From Desulfocapsa sp. (GTDB taxonomy: Bacteria > Desulfobacterota > Desulfobulbia > Desulfobulbales > Desulfocapsaceae), in the NCBI GenBank assembly GCA_013792135.1, contig VMSP01000122.1, forward strand, positions 1 through 64,000: a stretch of DNA of 64,000 bases, in the 5' to 3' direction. The stretch's first letter is position 1; every line of letters starts with the position of its first letter. This document shows positions 48,258-56,800 of the stretch, one piece after another. Below the pieces are notes generated by a model that saw only the letters and a list, made by a program, of their open reading frames with translations, was not told the origin of the DNA and did not search any database. A program made the position numbers and the translations under genes.

Positions 48258-49377
48258 TATGAGTCCTCGTCGTGGTTTTTATAGATGATGCTTCTGCATC
48301 TCTTCGCCAAGCAGGTACACCGGTTCTTACAAGCCTTTTTACTTTGTGCTCTGCCGCGCGTTCTGGTGTCGGCTCCGTCTTCTCCTCTATATCGAACTCC
48401 ATAGAGGTAAACTCCTCGTCCTCGTTGACTTCTTGAAGTGCCTCGACCGGTTTGACTGGCTTGTGCCCTCTTAGAAAAACTGTTTTAGGATCTCGGAGAG
48501 TTTCGATTTTTCTTTTGATCGGAGCAATCGGTTCTGCTTCTTTGATGACTTCCGACTCTTCCACTACTTCGACGGTTTCTAAAGTCTCGACGCACGGTAA
48601 CGGTGATAACTCCTCTTCAGTAGCCGGATCAACTGGCATACACGGGGATGCGGCCTTGTCTAATGCTTGAGTTTCCATCTGAAAGTTTTCGTCCATGAGC
48701 GATTTAACGGTCAGCAAATCAATGTCCGGCACGTCCACCATTTCCGCCGGAAAGCAGTAGCGCATATCACCTATGATAACTTGAAATTTAAACATTGCAG
48801 CCGCATCCGCCTTCAAAAGTTTCGCTAAGAGATCTGGACGATGCTCCCACTGTATGCGCATTTGATCACTGTGAGAAGCAAGCTCGGAGCCGATTTTATA
48901 GAGGTACATCGCAAGCGTTTTGAGCTCTTTGCGCTGGTCTTGGTGACACTGTGAAACTTGAACATACGCAGCCCGAATTTCGCCCAAAAAGATCTTGCTA
49001 TCCGTTTGTAACTGCTGAACGGATCGTCGGTCGTCTTGCAACGCCTCATTTTGTTTCTTATAGGCATCAACCGTTGTAAAAGATTTTTCCAGTTGTCGGT
49101 GTAAGTCTTCAAAATCAAGTTTGTCACGACGTTCGAAAAAGTTTAGAGCAAACCAGGCACCTACCACGGTACAGATGAGGACACTGCCGAGGACAGCCAC
49201 TACCCAGGAATGAAACTTTAGCTGCTCGGCCAACCGCAACAAAATTTCCGGTGCGTCAGTTGGTGATAGCGAAGCATAAAGTCTAACGAAAATTAAGCCT
49301 ATGATGAAACCCCAGAACGGAGACGGCATAGTTGCAAAAGTATCACCGAAAATCTTAATTTTTTGGCGTAAAGTCAT
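48244..49377 (-). CDS. Two-helix membrane protein with coiled coil
   Basis: A 377-residue protein with two membrane helices (about 18-36, PFWGFIIGLIFVRLYA; and about 54-78, WVVAVLGSVLICTVVGAW), then a long helical coiled coil (about 82-170) and an acidic, proline/glutamate-rich tail (about 230-340). The tail ends in a basic segment. This build fits a scaffold protein anchored in the inner membrane. No catalytic motif was found and the family is not recognised. It overlaps the upstream gene by four bases (ATGA). Confidence 0.68.
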   Translation of the reverse strand: MTLRQKIKIFGDTFATMPSPFWGFIIGLIFVRLYASLSPTDAPEILLRLAEQLKFHSWVVAVLGSVLICTVVGAWFALNFFERRDKLDFEDLHRQLEKSFTTVDAYKKQNEALQDDRRSVQQLQTDSKIFLGEIRAAYVQVSQCHQDQRKELKTLAMYLYKIGSELASHSDQMRIQWEHRPDLLAKLLKADAAAMFKFQVIIGDMRYCFPAEMVDVPDIDLLTVKSLMDENFQMETQALDKAASPCMPVDPATEEELSPLPCVETLETVEVVEESEVIKEAEPIAPIKRKIETLRDPKTVFLRGHKPVKPVEALQEVNEDEEFTSMEFDIEEKTEPTPERAAEHKVKRLVRTGVPAWRRDAEASSIKTTTRTHNAKK

Positions 49378-49760
49378 GACAGCGCCTCCATCAATCGTTT
49401 TAAATACGCCGCAGAAATCACGTATTTTCTGAAGACCTTGAGATATTCGCAGATTTCCGTGTATTTGTATCCCTGCCCATGCAATCGCTTGGCCTCCGGC
49501 CAGTGTCTCAGCGTAAAAAGACGGCCATGTGCGCCTAGTCTCGGGGCCTTGAGGTGAATTTTTACCTTTTTCATGCGGAGCTCAAGAAGCTCGTCGGTAG
49601 GCAAGTCGGCTTCCTTTTCCCAAAACGACAAGATCATCTTGATGAAGCCGTCATAATCCGCACCGACAGCGGATAGAATTAGACGCCGAGTTTCGAGCGG
49701 CTGTCCAACAAAAAATTTGAGCATCTGCTGTTCTACCTGTTGTTGTGTCGTATACATCAT
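49374..49760 (-). CDS. Small helix-turn-helix-like protein
   Basis: A 128-residue basic protein. The C-terminal third (HGQGYKYTEICEYLKVFRKYVISAAYLKRLMEA) fits a helix-turn-helix in which the segment YTEICEYL resembles the first helix seen in many transposon and plasmid regulators. The neighbouring gene product has a similar segment (LTNVAKFLQVF), so the two are probably paralogues. The ribosome site is GACGAGG. It is the second gene of a four-gene operon. A DNA-binding role is likely but the target is unknown. Confidence 0.62.
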   Translation of the reverse strand: MMYTTQQQVEQQMLKFFVGQPLETRRLILSAVGADYDGFIKMILSFWEKEADLPTDELLELRMKKVKIHLKAPRLGAHGRLFTLRHWPEAKRLHGQGYKYTEICEYLKVFRKYVISAAYLKRLMEALS

Positions 49761-49831
49761 GCCACCTCGTCAAAAGTTAGTATGCTCATGCGGTCGCCCC
49801 TGCGCGGCCCGTCCGGTACGCTCTAGACGGC

Positions 49832-50254
49832 TCACGGTTGCGGGACGCCCATGGTCGCGACACCTGAGCCATCTAGGGACGACGTGTTCAGGTCACTCAG
49901 ACTAGAAACGGATGAACCGCAGAAGTCCAGTTTTTCACACATGGCATCTAACCGCTTAGAAACACGTTTGGATCGTCGGTCAGTCTCGGTTTGAAGATAA
50001 ACGGGCTGTGTCCGTCGTAGAAAACGCGCCAACGCTTTGCGGTCTATCTCAATTTCGAAAACTTGTAAAAATTTCGCCACATTCGTTAAGGTCATTCCAA
50101 GCTGAAATTCTTGCAGGATTACGTCCCAGTTTTCCTGCGAAATACTTTGCAACCTTTTCAGCACATCAAGATCAATGCGCGTTTCTCCCTGAAGCTGAAG
50201 TCTTGCTTCAAAAATTTTTAGTTCTTCTGCTGCCATCGGCTGTAAATCTTCCAT
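49832..50254 (-). CDS. Small helix-turn-helix-like protein, paralogue of the next gene
   Basis: A 140-residue protein whose central part (LTNVAKFLQVFEIEIDRKALARFLRR) parallels the helix-turn-helix-like region of the downstream gene. The C-terminal tail is serine-rich. I start it at 50254 (MEDLQPMAAEELK), because ACGAGGT lies before it, as before the other genes of the operon; the open frame continues to 50638 but those residues look non-coding. It is the first gene of the operon, and three palindromes sharing a CTTAG core lie upstream. Confidence 0.6.
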   Translation of the reverse strand: MEDLQPMAAEELKIFEARLQLQGETRIDLDVLKRLQSISQENWDVILQEFQLGMTLTNVAKFLQVFEIEIDRKALARFLRRTQPVYLQTETDRRSKRVSKRLDAMCEKLDFCGSSVSSLSDLNTSSLDGSGVATMGVPQP

Positions 50255-50372
50255 GTCGTGACCTCGTCGTAAAAGTTTTGAACCGCTGTAAATCCTTCTT
50301 TTTTCATGCCATTTTTGAACAAAAAGCACGATTATAGAGATGCTGAGGCTCTTTGGAAACTTGTGGTTACGC

Positions 50373-50442
50373 AGTCTTAGACTTTGTAACCGGCGCACAA
50401 AACTTAGTTTTGTACGTCGCCAAGAAAACTTAGTCTTCTTGG
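50373..50442. promoter_or_regulatory. Three CTTAG-core palindromes (candidate operators)
   Basis: AGTCTTAGACT (50373-50383), ACAAAACTTAGTTTTGT (50397-50413) and a 23-bp palindrome (50420-50442) with arms CCAAGAAAACT and AGTCTTCTTGG. Each is centred on one unpaired T inside CTTAG. The centres are 27 and 26 bases apart, about two and a half helix turns. Confidence 0.6.
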
Positions 50443-50781
50443 ATGGTGCGTTATAAGGAGTAGATATCTTGAGGAGTCGCGAAGGTGAAAATATCTCGCA
50501 GTCGGTTTTATCTGAAAAAGATAAACCCAACTGCTCATGGACTTTTAGAGCCAAAACCATGCGTGCTTTCGTAACCACGGCACGCGAACTGGGAATTCGA
50601 ACTAGGAATTCGAAACCGAGGCTTAAGCCACGTGTCATCGAATGCCTCGGCTACGTCAGGAAACATGAATTTTAGCGGAAATATTTTAGCGGAATTTTCG
50701 TTGCGGTTGGCAGAACTGTAGACTTTTTCGCTGATATAAATCTCGTCTCCTCAAACTATCTAACATAGGACGTAATGAAGA

Positions 50782-50846
50782 TGAGGGGTTACCCCCTTAG
50801 CTGACGAAAAGGAAGTAAACACAGCCAGTTGAGGGGTTACCCCCTC
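50782..50846. promoter_or_regulatory. Pair of GAGGGGTTACCCC palindromes upstream of the second recombinase
   Basis: GAGGGGTTACCCCCTT and GAGGGGTTACCCCCTC, with starts 48 bases apart, both near-perfect palindromes about a TTA core. They lie 41-105 bases upstream of the recombinase start. A regulator of that gene may bind here. Confidence 0.6.
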
Positions 50847-50886
50847 ATAGATGGAAAGTCGGTAAACTTAGGAACAAGGAGACACC

Positions 50887-51783
50887 ATGCGAGGAAATCC
50901 ACAAAATCAGGCCGGACAGATTTTTAGAGCCTTAAACCGGCTCGGTGAGTCAAGACACGAGGCAAAAAGGCAAGCAAGAGCGGACGGCCTTAGAGGCGTC
51001 CAAGAAATTGCGCAAGCTGTTGGTGTTTTTTCCTTTGCGACCATGCACCAGTACAAATCAATTTGCACCGAGTTTTTGACGTGGTGTCGTGATGCTCACG
51101 ACATGAAAGACGCGGCAATAATCCCGCCGGAAATGGCAGCCGAATGGCTATCGTTAAAAGTGGCCAGCGGATCTTCTAGAAAGACGGTTAGTACCTACGG
51201 CGCAGCTCTGAACAAGATGTCTGCCGGACTATCGACCATCTACAAAAGAGATTTTGAGTATGAGAAGACCCTGAGACCGGTAAGGCAAGAAATGCAAAAA
51301 TTCCAACCGGTCAAAGTAAAACCGAGAGCGTATACACGCCCAGAAGCGATGCTCCAGCACCTCACAGGCTCGCACAGGCTGGCGGCTGAACTGCAATTTT
51401 ATGGCGGAGCCAGGGTAAACGAGATCACAAGATTAAAGCCGGAGCATATGGGTAACGACGGTGTTATACACCTGACCAACACGAAAGGCGGACGCAGGCG
51501 TGACATAACCGTCCCGCCGGAGCTGCACAGGAGGCTGAGCGAGATCATCGCACGTGAGGGAGATTTTCGTTTTGTTTATCACCAGTACAGGAGCGCGCTC
51601 AAGAGCGCCGCCTTCGAGAGCGAGCAGGCATACACGGGCTCGCACGGACTGCGATGGTGTTTTGCACAAAAGATGTTTGCTGAGATCCAAGAGACTGGCG
51701 GCACGTATGAACACGCGTTGAAGATGGTTTCGGAGCAGCTCGGACACTCACGACCAGAAATAACATTGCATTATCTCCAATAA
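50887..51783 (+). CDS. Second tyrosine recombinase (right end)
   Basis: A 298-residue recombinase. An N-terminal core-binding domain (about 35-135, FSFATMHQYKSICTEFLTW) precedes the catalytic domain with FYGGARVNEITRL (Arg), SHGLRW (HxxR box), LGHSRPE and the nucleophile in LHYLQ. The protein ends two residues after the nucleophilic tyrosine, which is unusually close. AGGAG lies seven bases before the ATG. With the larger recombinase at the other end, it could serve excision, dimer resolution or a second step of transfer; which one is not decided here. Confidence 0.85.
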   Translation: MRGNPQNQAGQIFRALNRLGESRHEAKRQARADGLRGVQEIAQAVGVFSFATMHQYKSICTEFLTWCRDAHDMKDAAIIPPEMAAEWLSLKVASGSSRKTVSTYGAALNKMSAGLSTIYKRDFEYEKTLRPVRQEMQKFQPVKVKPRAYTRPEAMLQHLTGSHRLAAELQFYGGARVNEITRLKPEHMGNDGVIHLTNTKGGRRRDITVPPELHRRLSEIIAREGDFRFVYHQYRSALKSAAFESEQAYTGSHGLRWCFAQKMFAEIQETGGTYEHALKMVSEQLGHSRPEITLHYLQ

Positions 51784-51805
51784 TACGTCGTTGCACTGTA
51801 CATCT

Positions 51806-51873
51806 GCCTACTTTTCGACTACTGTGAGCTTACACACTTTTTACACAAACTCTTGCACACTCGAAAAGTAGGC
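51806..51873. promoter_or_regulatory. Right arm site with inverted repeats
   Basis: GCCTACTTTTCGA (51806-51818) and its exact complement (51861-51873) enclose the repeat at 51829-51852, which matches 41286-41309, and GCACACTCGA at 51855-51864, which matches the complement of 41308-41317. This is the mirror image of the left arm site and probably a recombinase-binding region. Confidence 0.6.
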
Positions 51874-51931
51874 GTGTTGAAATAGTCAATAATAACAAGA
51901 CGTTGTGAGCTGGTTCGATTCCCGTAACCTC

Positions 51932-51950
51932 TCCGACCTCCGGCACCAAT
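51932..51950 (+). repeat. attR, right attachment repeat
   Basis: TCCGACCTCCGGCACCAAT, matching the tRNA-Leu 3' end except for one base. Upstream, GGTTCGATTCC imitates the T-arm, so the element may carry a partial tRNA copy. Confidence 0.85.
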
Positions 51951-51958
51951 AAATTCAA

Positions 51959-51995
51959 GGGGTAGCGATTTTGTCGCTACCCCTTTTGTTTTTTC
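51959..51995 (+). terminator. Terminator that probably belonged to tRNA-Leu
   Basis: A perfect 10-bp stem (GGGGTAGCGA with its complement), loop TTTTG, then TTTTGTTTTTT. It lies nine bases beyond attR, so before integration it would have been just after the tRNA gene. Confidence 0.85.
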
Positions 51996-52320
51996 ATGTA
52001 TGCACTATGTATGCAGTTTGGGAATTCCCTCTGTACTTGCCTCCATCTAAATGCGAACATAATTTTCCAGATTTATGACAGGTCTCCATTGAAAGCCTGA
52101 TCTTTTAATCGGTAGTCCCAGATAGGACTGGACAGGGGCTTAATCCGGATAAAATAGGTCTGAAAGGCAACCTCTTCCTTGACATTTTCCCCCCTGCCAC
52201 GTAGTAATATTCTATTATTGGTCCGATCAAACTGGACAAAAATAAGTGTAGACAACCCAAACTTTAAACATTTGGCTTGGTCCCCGTTTGAGTAGGTGGC
52301 AAGCATCTGGAGTTAAGACG
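51996..52320. other. Upstream region of the BREX operon
   Basis: About 325 bases without a supported gene. A leftward 77-codon frame (52073-52306) has no ribosome site. The motif GGACTGGACA near 52125 and AAACTGGACAAAAAT near 52229 may be remains of insertion-sequence ends. The operon promoter should lie here, but none was clearly seen. Confidence 0.35.
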
Positions 52321-52524
52321 ATGGAAGACAGATGGCTATCCGTAGATGAGATCGGAGCCTATCTCGGAGTTAAGCGAGATACGGTCTACAAATGGATCGG
52401 TGAAAAAGCCATGCCTGCCCACAAGATCGGTCGTCTTTGGAAGTTCAAGAAAGACGAGGTCGACGAGTGGGTGCGCAAAGGCGGAGCAGGTAAAATCAGT
52501 GGTGAGCATGACGGAAGCAAATAA
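52321..52524 (+). CDS. Excisionase-type helix-turn-helix protein
   Basis: A 67-residue protein that is almost wholly a MerR/Xis-type DNA-binding domain: WLSVDEIGAYLGVKRDTVYKWI, AHKIGRLWKFKKDEVDEWV. Such proteins open several BREX and restriction operons, where they probably act as regulators. The start at 52321 has GGAG 8-11 bases upstream. The gene overlaps brxA by 17 bases, so it belongs to the operon. Confidence 0.85.
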   Translation: MEDRWLSVDEIGAYLGVKRDTVYKWIGEKAMPAHKIGRLWKFKKDEVDEWVRKGGAGKISGEHDGSK

Positions 52525-53302
52525 CAATAATCTAACGCGCCTCGGATTCAGTTTTCAACGAGGCGGCGCCCATACTGCTCGCACGATGATGCTTGAGGAG
52601 CTTGGGGCGCTGCTGTCTTATGTCGACCGGCCCGAAGCTGAGAAAGCGGATTATTTGCGTGCGATTGATGAGGAAAATTGCCTGGGCAAACGTTCGGGGA
52701 AAACACGCCTGCTGACATACCGCCACCTGGTTGATCTTTACTCTCTCGATCCTTCAATTATTCTCTTTCGAGCGCTGCTCTTTTTTTGGCAACGAGATCC
52801 TGCCGGTCATCCGCTGTTGGCCCTGCTCTGTACTTATGCTCGCGATGCAATTTTCAGATCTACAGCGTCTTTTATTCTGAAATTTCCCGAAGGTTCAACC
52901 ATTACCAGGGAAGCTCTGGAAGAATTTATTGATGACAGAGAGCCTGGGCGATTCAGCAAGGCGACACTGAAATCGACGGCCCAAAATATCAACTCAACGT
53001 GGACCAAATCCGGCCACCTTATGGGCCGGATCCGTAAGATCAGGGCCCGTGCTCTACCGACTGCTGGCAGCGTTTCCTATGCCTTGCTTCTCGGGTACCT
53101 GACTGGTGTTCGCGGCGAATCTCTTTTCAAAACCGATTACGCGAAACTCCTCGACTGCTCATTCGAAAAGGCCATTGAGCTCACGGCAGAGGCCTCGCGC
53201 AAGGGATGGATCGTTTTCAAACGGGTCGGCGATGTCATTGAGGTACTCTTTCCGAACCTGATTAACGAACAAGAAATGGAGTGGCTTCGTGAGCAGAATT
53301 AA
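52508..53302 (+). CDS. brxA: BREX protein BrxA (DUF1819)
   Basis: A 264-residue protein of the DUF1819 family, part of type I BREX anti-phage systems. Recognisable parts are FQRGGAHTARTMMLEELGALL near the N-terminus, LVDLYSLDPSIILFRALLFFW and SYALLLGYLTGVRGESLF. BrxA has been reported to bind DNA. I start it at 52508, inside the end of the HTH gene, and leave out 54 codons of out-of-context frame further upstream. It overlaps brxB by 14 bases. Confidence 0.88.
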   Translation: MTEANNNNLTRLGFSFQRGGAHTARTMMLEELGALLSYVDRPEAEKADYLRAIDEENCLGKRSGKTRLLTYRHLVDLYSLDPSIILFRALLFFWQRDPAGHPLLALLCTYARDAIFRSTASFILKFPEGSTITREALEEFIDDREPGRFSKATLKSTAQNINSTWTKSGHLMGRIRKIRARALPTAGSVSYALLLGYLTGVRGESLFKTDYAKLLDCSFEKAIELTAEASRKGWIVFKRVGDVIEVLFPNLINEQEMEWLREQN

Positions 53303-53840
53303 ACGTCTGATTCAGTCCTATGGCAAATACATCGCGGTGCCGTGGCGAGATGATGCCGCAGCTCTCCAGCGCGTCATTTTTTGTGTTTACAATGAAACCG
53401 AAGAACGCTGGCTGCGAGCCAAGATTGATGAGTTCGAAATCGTTACCCGTCAGGCGGGCCATGACTGGGCCATCTTTGATCTGACTGACACCTTTGCGAT
53501 CTGGTTGGCTTCTCAGCGATACGCCAAGAGTTATTTTCAGAAGCCCCATCTGCTTTCCACTCTGCTGCCAAAATACCTGGCGTTCATTACGGAAGAGTTA
53601 GCAACCTTTCTCCGGGAAAACGAAATTGGTAAAGACTCAGTAGTGGCAATAACGGGCGTGGGTTCGCTCTTCGGATTTCAGAAGGTCAAAGAAGTCGTTG
53701 ATCAGTTTGCACCCTTGGTCAAAGGACGGCTCCTCATCTTTTTCCCGGGGAGTTACGAGAACAACAATTACAGATTGCTGGACGGTTATGACGGGTGGAA
53801 CTACCTTGCTGTGCCCATCACTGCCGACAAGGAATTTTGA
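53289..53840 (+). CDS. brxB: BREX protein BrxB (DUF1788)
   Basis: A 183-residue DUF1788 protein and a standard component of type I BREX. The motifs TGVGSLFGFQKVKEVVDQ and LLIFFPGSYENNNYRLLDGYDGWNYLAVPI are the family signature. The start codon is GTG, overlapping brxA. Its exact role is not known; genetically it is needed for defence in studied systems. brxC follows after 11 bases. Confidence 0.9.
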   Translation: MSRIKRLIQSYGKYIAVPWRDDAAALQRVIFCVYNETEERWLRAKIDEFEIVTRQAGHDWAIFDLTDTFAIWLASQRYAKSYFQKPHLLSTLLPKYLAFITEELATFLRENEIGKDSVVAITGVGSLFGFQKVKEVVDQFAPLVKGRLLIFFPGSYENNNYRLLDGYDGWNYLAVPITADKEF

Positions 53841-53851
53841 ACAAAGGGTTG

Positions 53852-56800
53852 ATGATGAACAATCGTGACATTTACCAAAAAGATCCAGCCACCCGCAAAC
53901 TGGTTAATGAAGGTGTGGCAAGCGTTAACGACGACAAAACCAGCCAGGCGCTGGCAGTCCTTCGCTATGAGCTGGATACCTTTGTCTGCGACGGCGAGTA
54001 TGAAAAAGGCATGGCCCACATCCTCGAGACCTATCTGAAGAACATCGACCAGGCCCAGCAGCCTGCGGTGTGGGTCAGCGGCTTTTATGGATCCGGTAAA
54101 TCACACCTGGTTAAGATGCTTCGTGCTCTCTGGGTGGATGCAGTTTTTGAGGATGGGGCAACGGCTCGTGGTATTGCCAATCTTCCCCAAAATATCTGTG
54201 ACCAAATGAAGGAGCTCAGTACACAGGCCAAGCGGCATGGCGGGCTATATGCCGCGTCAGGTACGTTAGGCGCTGGTGCCAGTGGCAGTGTCCGTTTGGC
54301 GCTGCTGCGGATCATCTTTAAATCTGCAGACCTGCCGGAACAGTATCCGGTTGCTCGTTTTGTTATGTGGCTTAAAGCTGAGGGTATCTATGACCAGATC
54401 CATAGTCTCGTTAAGCAGAATGGTTTTGACTGGGATGAGGAATTGGATAATTTCTATGTCGCCGAGGGGCTCCATGCAGCCTTGGTACAGACAAAGCCGA
54501 AACTCTTCAGCTCCCCGACTTCTTGTGTCGAGACGCTGAACAATCTCTATCCCTACGTTCACGATATCTCCAGCGATGACATGCTGAAAGCCATGCGCCA
54601 GGCATTGACCAGTGTGACTACTGGCGGAAAATTCCCGCTCACCCTGATCGTGCTCGATGAGGTGCAGCAGTACATCGGGGAAGACAGCCAGCGCTCTATT
54701 GACGTTCAGGAAGTCGTTGAAGCCTGCTGCAAGAATATCGGTGGCAAACTTCTTTTTATCGGTACCGGGCAGACTGCTGTTACCGGAACCAGCAACCTGA
54801 AAAAACTGGAAGGACGCTTCACCATCCGCGTGGAGCTTTCCGATGCCGATGTGGATGCGGTTATCCGCCAGGTCATCCTGGCCAAAAAGCCGGAGGCCAA
54901 AACACCCATCGAGCAGATGATGCAAACCAACCTGGGGGAAATCTCCCGTCATCTTGCAGGTACGACCATCGGTCACCGCCAGGACGACATCTCACACTTC
55001 ACGCAGGATTATCCAATCCTGCCGGTTCGCCGTCGGTTCTGGGAAAATACCCTGCGAGCGCTTGACCAGACCGGCACTGATAGCCAACTCCGCAACCAGC
55101 TTAGTATGGTGCATAAAGTCATTCAAACCAACCTGAATGAGCCGTTGGGCCATGTTGTACCGGCCGACTACATCTATTTCGTCTCCGCCGACAAACTGAT
55201 TCCTTATATTCTCCCTCGTGATGTCTATGACAAGACACTGACTTGGTACAAGGGAAATGACGATGAGAAGCTACTGGCAAGAGCCTGTGGTTTAATTTTT
55301 ATTATAAATAAGATTTCTAATGAGAATAAGGAAGTTGGCTTGATTGCAAATGTAGACACGCTTGCAGATTTATTAATTGAAGATATTACAGTGGGATCAA
55401 GTGAAATACGTCGAAGGCTCCCAGGCTTATTGAATCGATGTGAATTGCTCATGAAAGTAGGTGAGCAATATCGCATTCAAACTAAAGAAAGTAATGCCTG
55501 GAATGATGAATTTTCAAGCCAGCTATCTGCACTCTCAAACGAGGCCCATCGCATTGAGGCCGAGCGGGATGACCGTATCCGCAGGAAGTTCGGCGAGATG
55601 GTACGCAAACTCTCGCTAACTCAAGGCAACTCCAAGGTCGCTCGTGACATCTTCCCGGTGTTTGATTCTCAGTTGCCGAGTGATGCCGACCAGCGCATCT
55701 GCGTCTGGGTGCGTGATGGCTGGAGCAGCGACGAGAATTCAGTCAGGGCGGATGCTCGCCAGGCGGGCAATCAGTCCCCGACTGTATTCGTGTTTATCCC
55801 GAAACGATCCGCCGATGACCTGCGTCATCATCTGATTGACTACAAGGCTGCCAGTGCCACCCTCGATAAACGCGGCGTACCTAATACACCGGAAGGCACC
55901 GAAGCTCGGGCGGCCATGGAAACCACCAAGCAGATGGCTGAGGGCAAGATTCGCGAACTACTGGACGAAGCGTTTTCCGGTGCCCGTGCGTTCCAGGGCG
56001 GCGGCAATGAGATTCTGGGCAATGATCTCCAGGAAATGGTTTTGGAGGCCGCCGGCAATTCCCTGCAGCGTCTTTTTCCGCAGTTTCATGTAGCAGATCA
56101 TGTCGGTTGGTCCAAGGTGTATGAAAAGGCCCAGAAAGGGGCTCCCGATGCCTTGAAGGCCGTCGCTGATGATGGCGAACCGGTCAAGAATGGTGTGTGC
56201 AAAGCCATCCTCGGATTCATTGCCGGAGGCAAAAAAGGCGCGGACATCCGAACCCAGTTTGAGTCCTCACACTATGGCTGGTCCCGCGATGCTGTGGATG
56301 GCGGTTTGCAAGTACTGTTGGTTGCCGGGATTATTCGTGCCCTGGACGAACGCGGCCAACCCGTCGACCCCAAAGAGCTGGAACGCAAATCCATCGGCAA
56401 GGTGACCTTCAAGGTTGAATCCGCCACAGTCAGTACCGCCCAACGCATTCAGATTCGTAAACTGCTGCAGAAGGTTGGCCTGAGCGCCAAGCAAGGTGAA
56501 GAGCTGGCCTATGTGCCGCAGTTCCTGCACAAGATGATGGAACTGGCAGACCAGGCTGGTGGCGACGCACCCAAACCAGCTCGTCCCGAGACCTCTCCCT
56601 TAGAAGAAATCCGCCTGACCGCAGGCAATGAACAACTCCTGTCGCTGTACAACCGTCGCGATGATTTAAGCCAGTGTATCGATATCTGGACCGATCTGGG
56701 CGAGCGCATCACCAAACGCTTGCCGAACTGGATTATCCTGAAGCGCCTGATGGGTCATGCGGCAGCTCTTCAAGACGCCGAAATCATCCTGGCTCAGGTG

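Larger units (their letters stand above)
50255..50886. other. Regulatory region between the divergent parts of the element
   Basis: No gene supported. It holds three CTTAG-core palindromes (50373-50442), the direct repeat ATTTTAGCGGAA at 50669-50680 and 50683-50694, and two GAGGGGTTA palindromes (50782-50798 and 50831-50846). It separates the leftward four-gene operon from the rightward second recombinase. Confidence 0.55.
41204..51950 (+). mobile_element. 10.7-kb integrative element in tRNA-Leu
   Basis: The element is bounded by 19-bp direct repeats (one mismatch) and lies directly 3' of tRNA-Leu. It encodes two tyrosine recombinases at opposite ends, a DUF927-type ATPase, three AT-rich leftward genes and four further leftward genes with HTH-like and membrane products. 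Base composition and codon use differ from the flanking chromosome, especially at 44.5-47.1 kb. No terminase, capsid, Zot, relaxase or type IV secretion gene was recognised, so it is not a standard phage, inovirus or conjugative element. It is best called a satellite-like or mobilisable element of an unnamed type. Confidence 0.85.

Noticed and set aside
50255-50638. N-terminal extension of the HTH-like gene ending at 49832
   Set aside because: Ribosome site and residue composition favour 50254; the extension runs across the palindromes.
41204-51950. Possible filamentous phage (inovirus)
   Set aside because: No Zot ATPase with a membrane segment, coat protein or replication initiator was recognised.
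51910-51950. A second tRNA at attR
   Set aside because: Only the T-arm-like and 3' acceptor parts are present; no anticodon stem could be folded.
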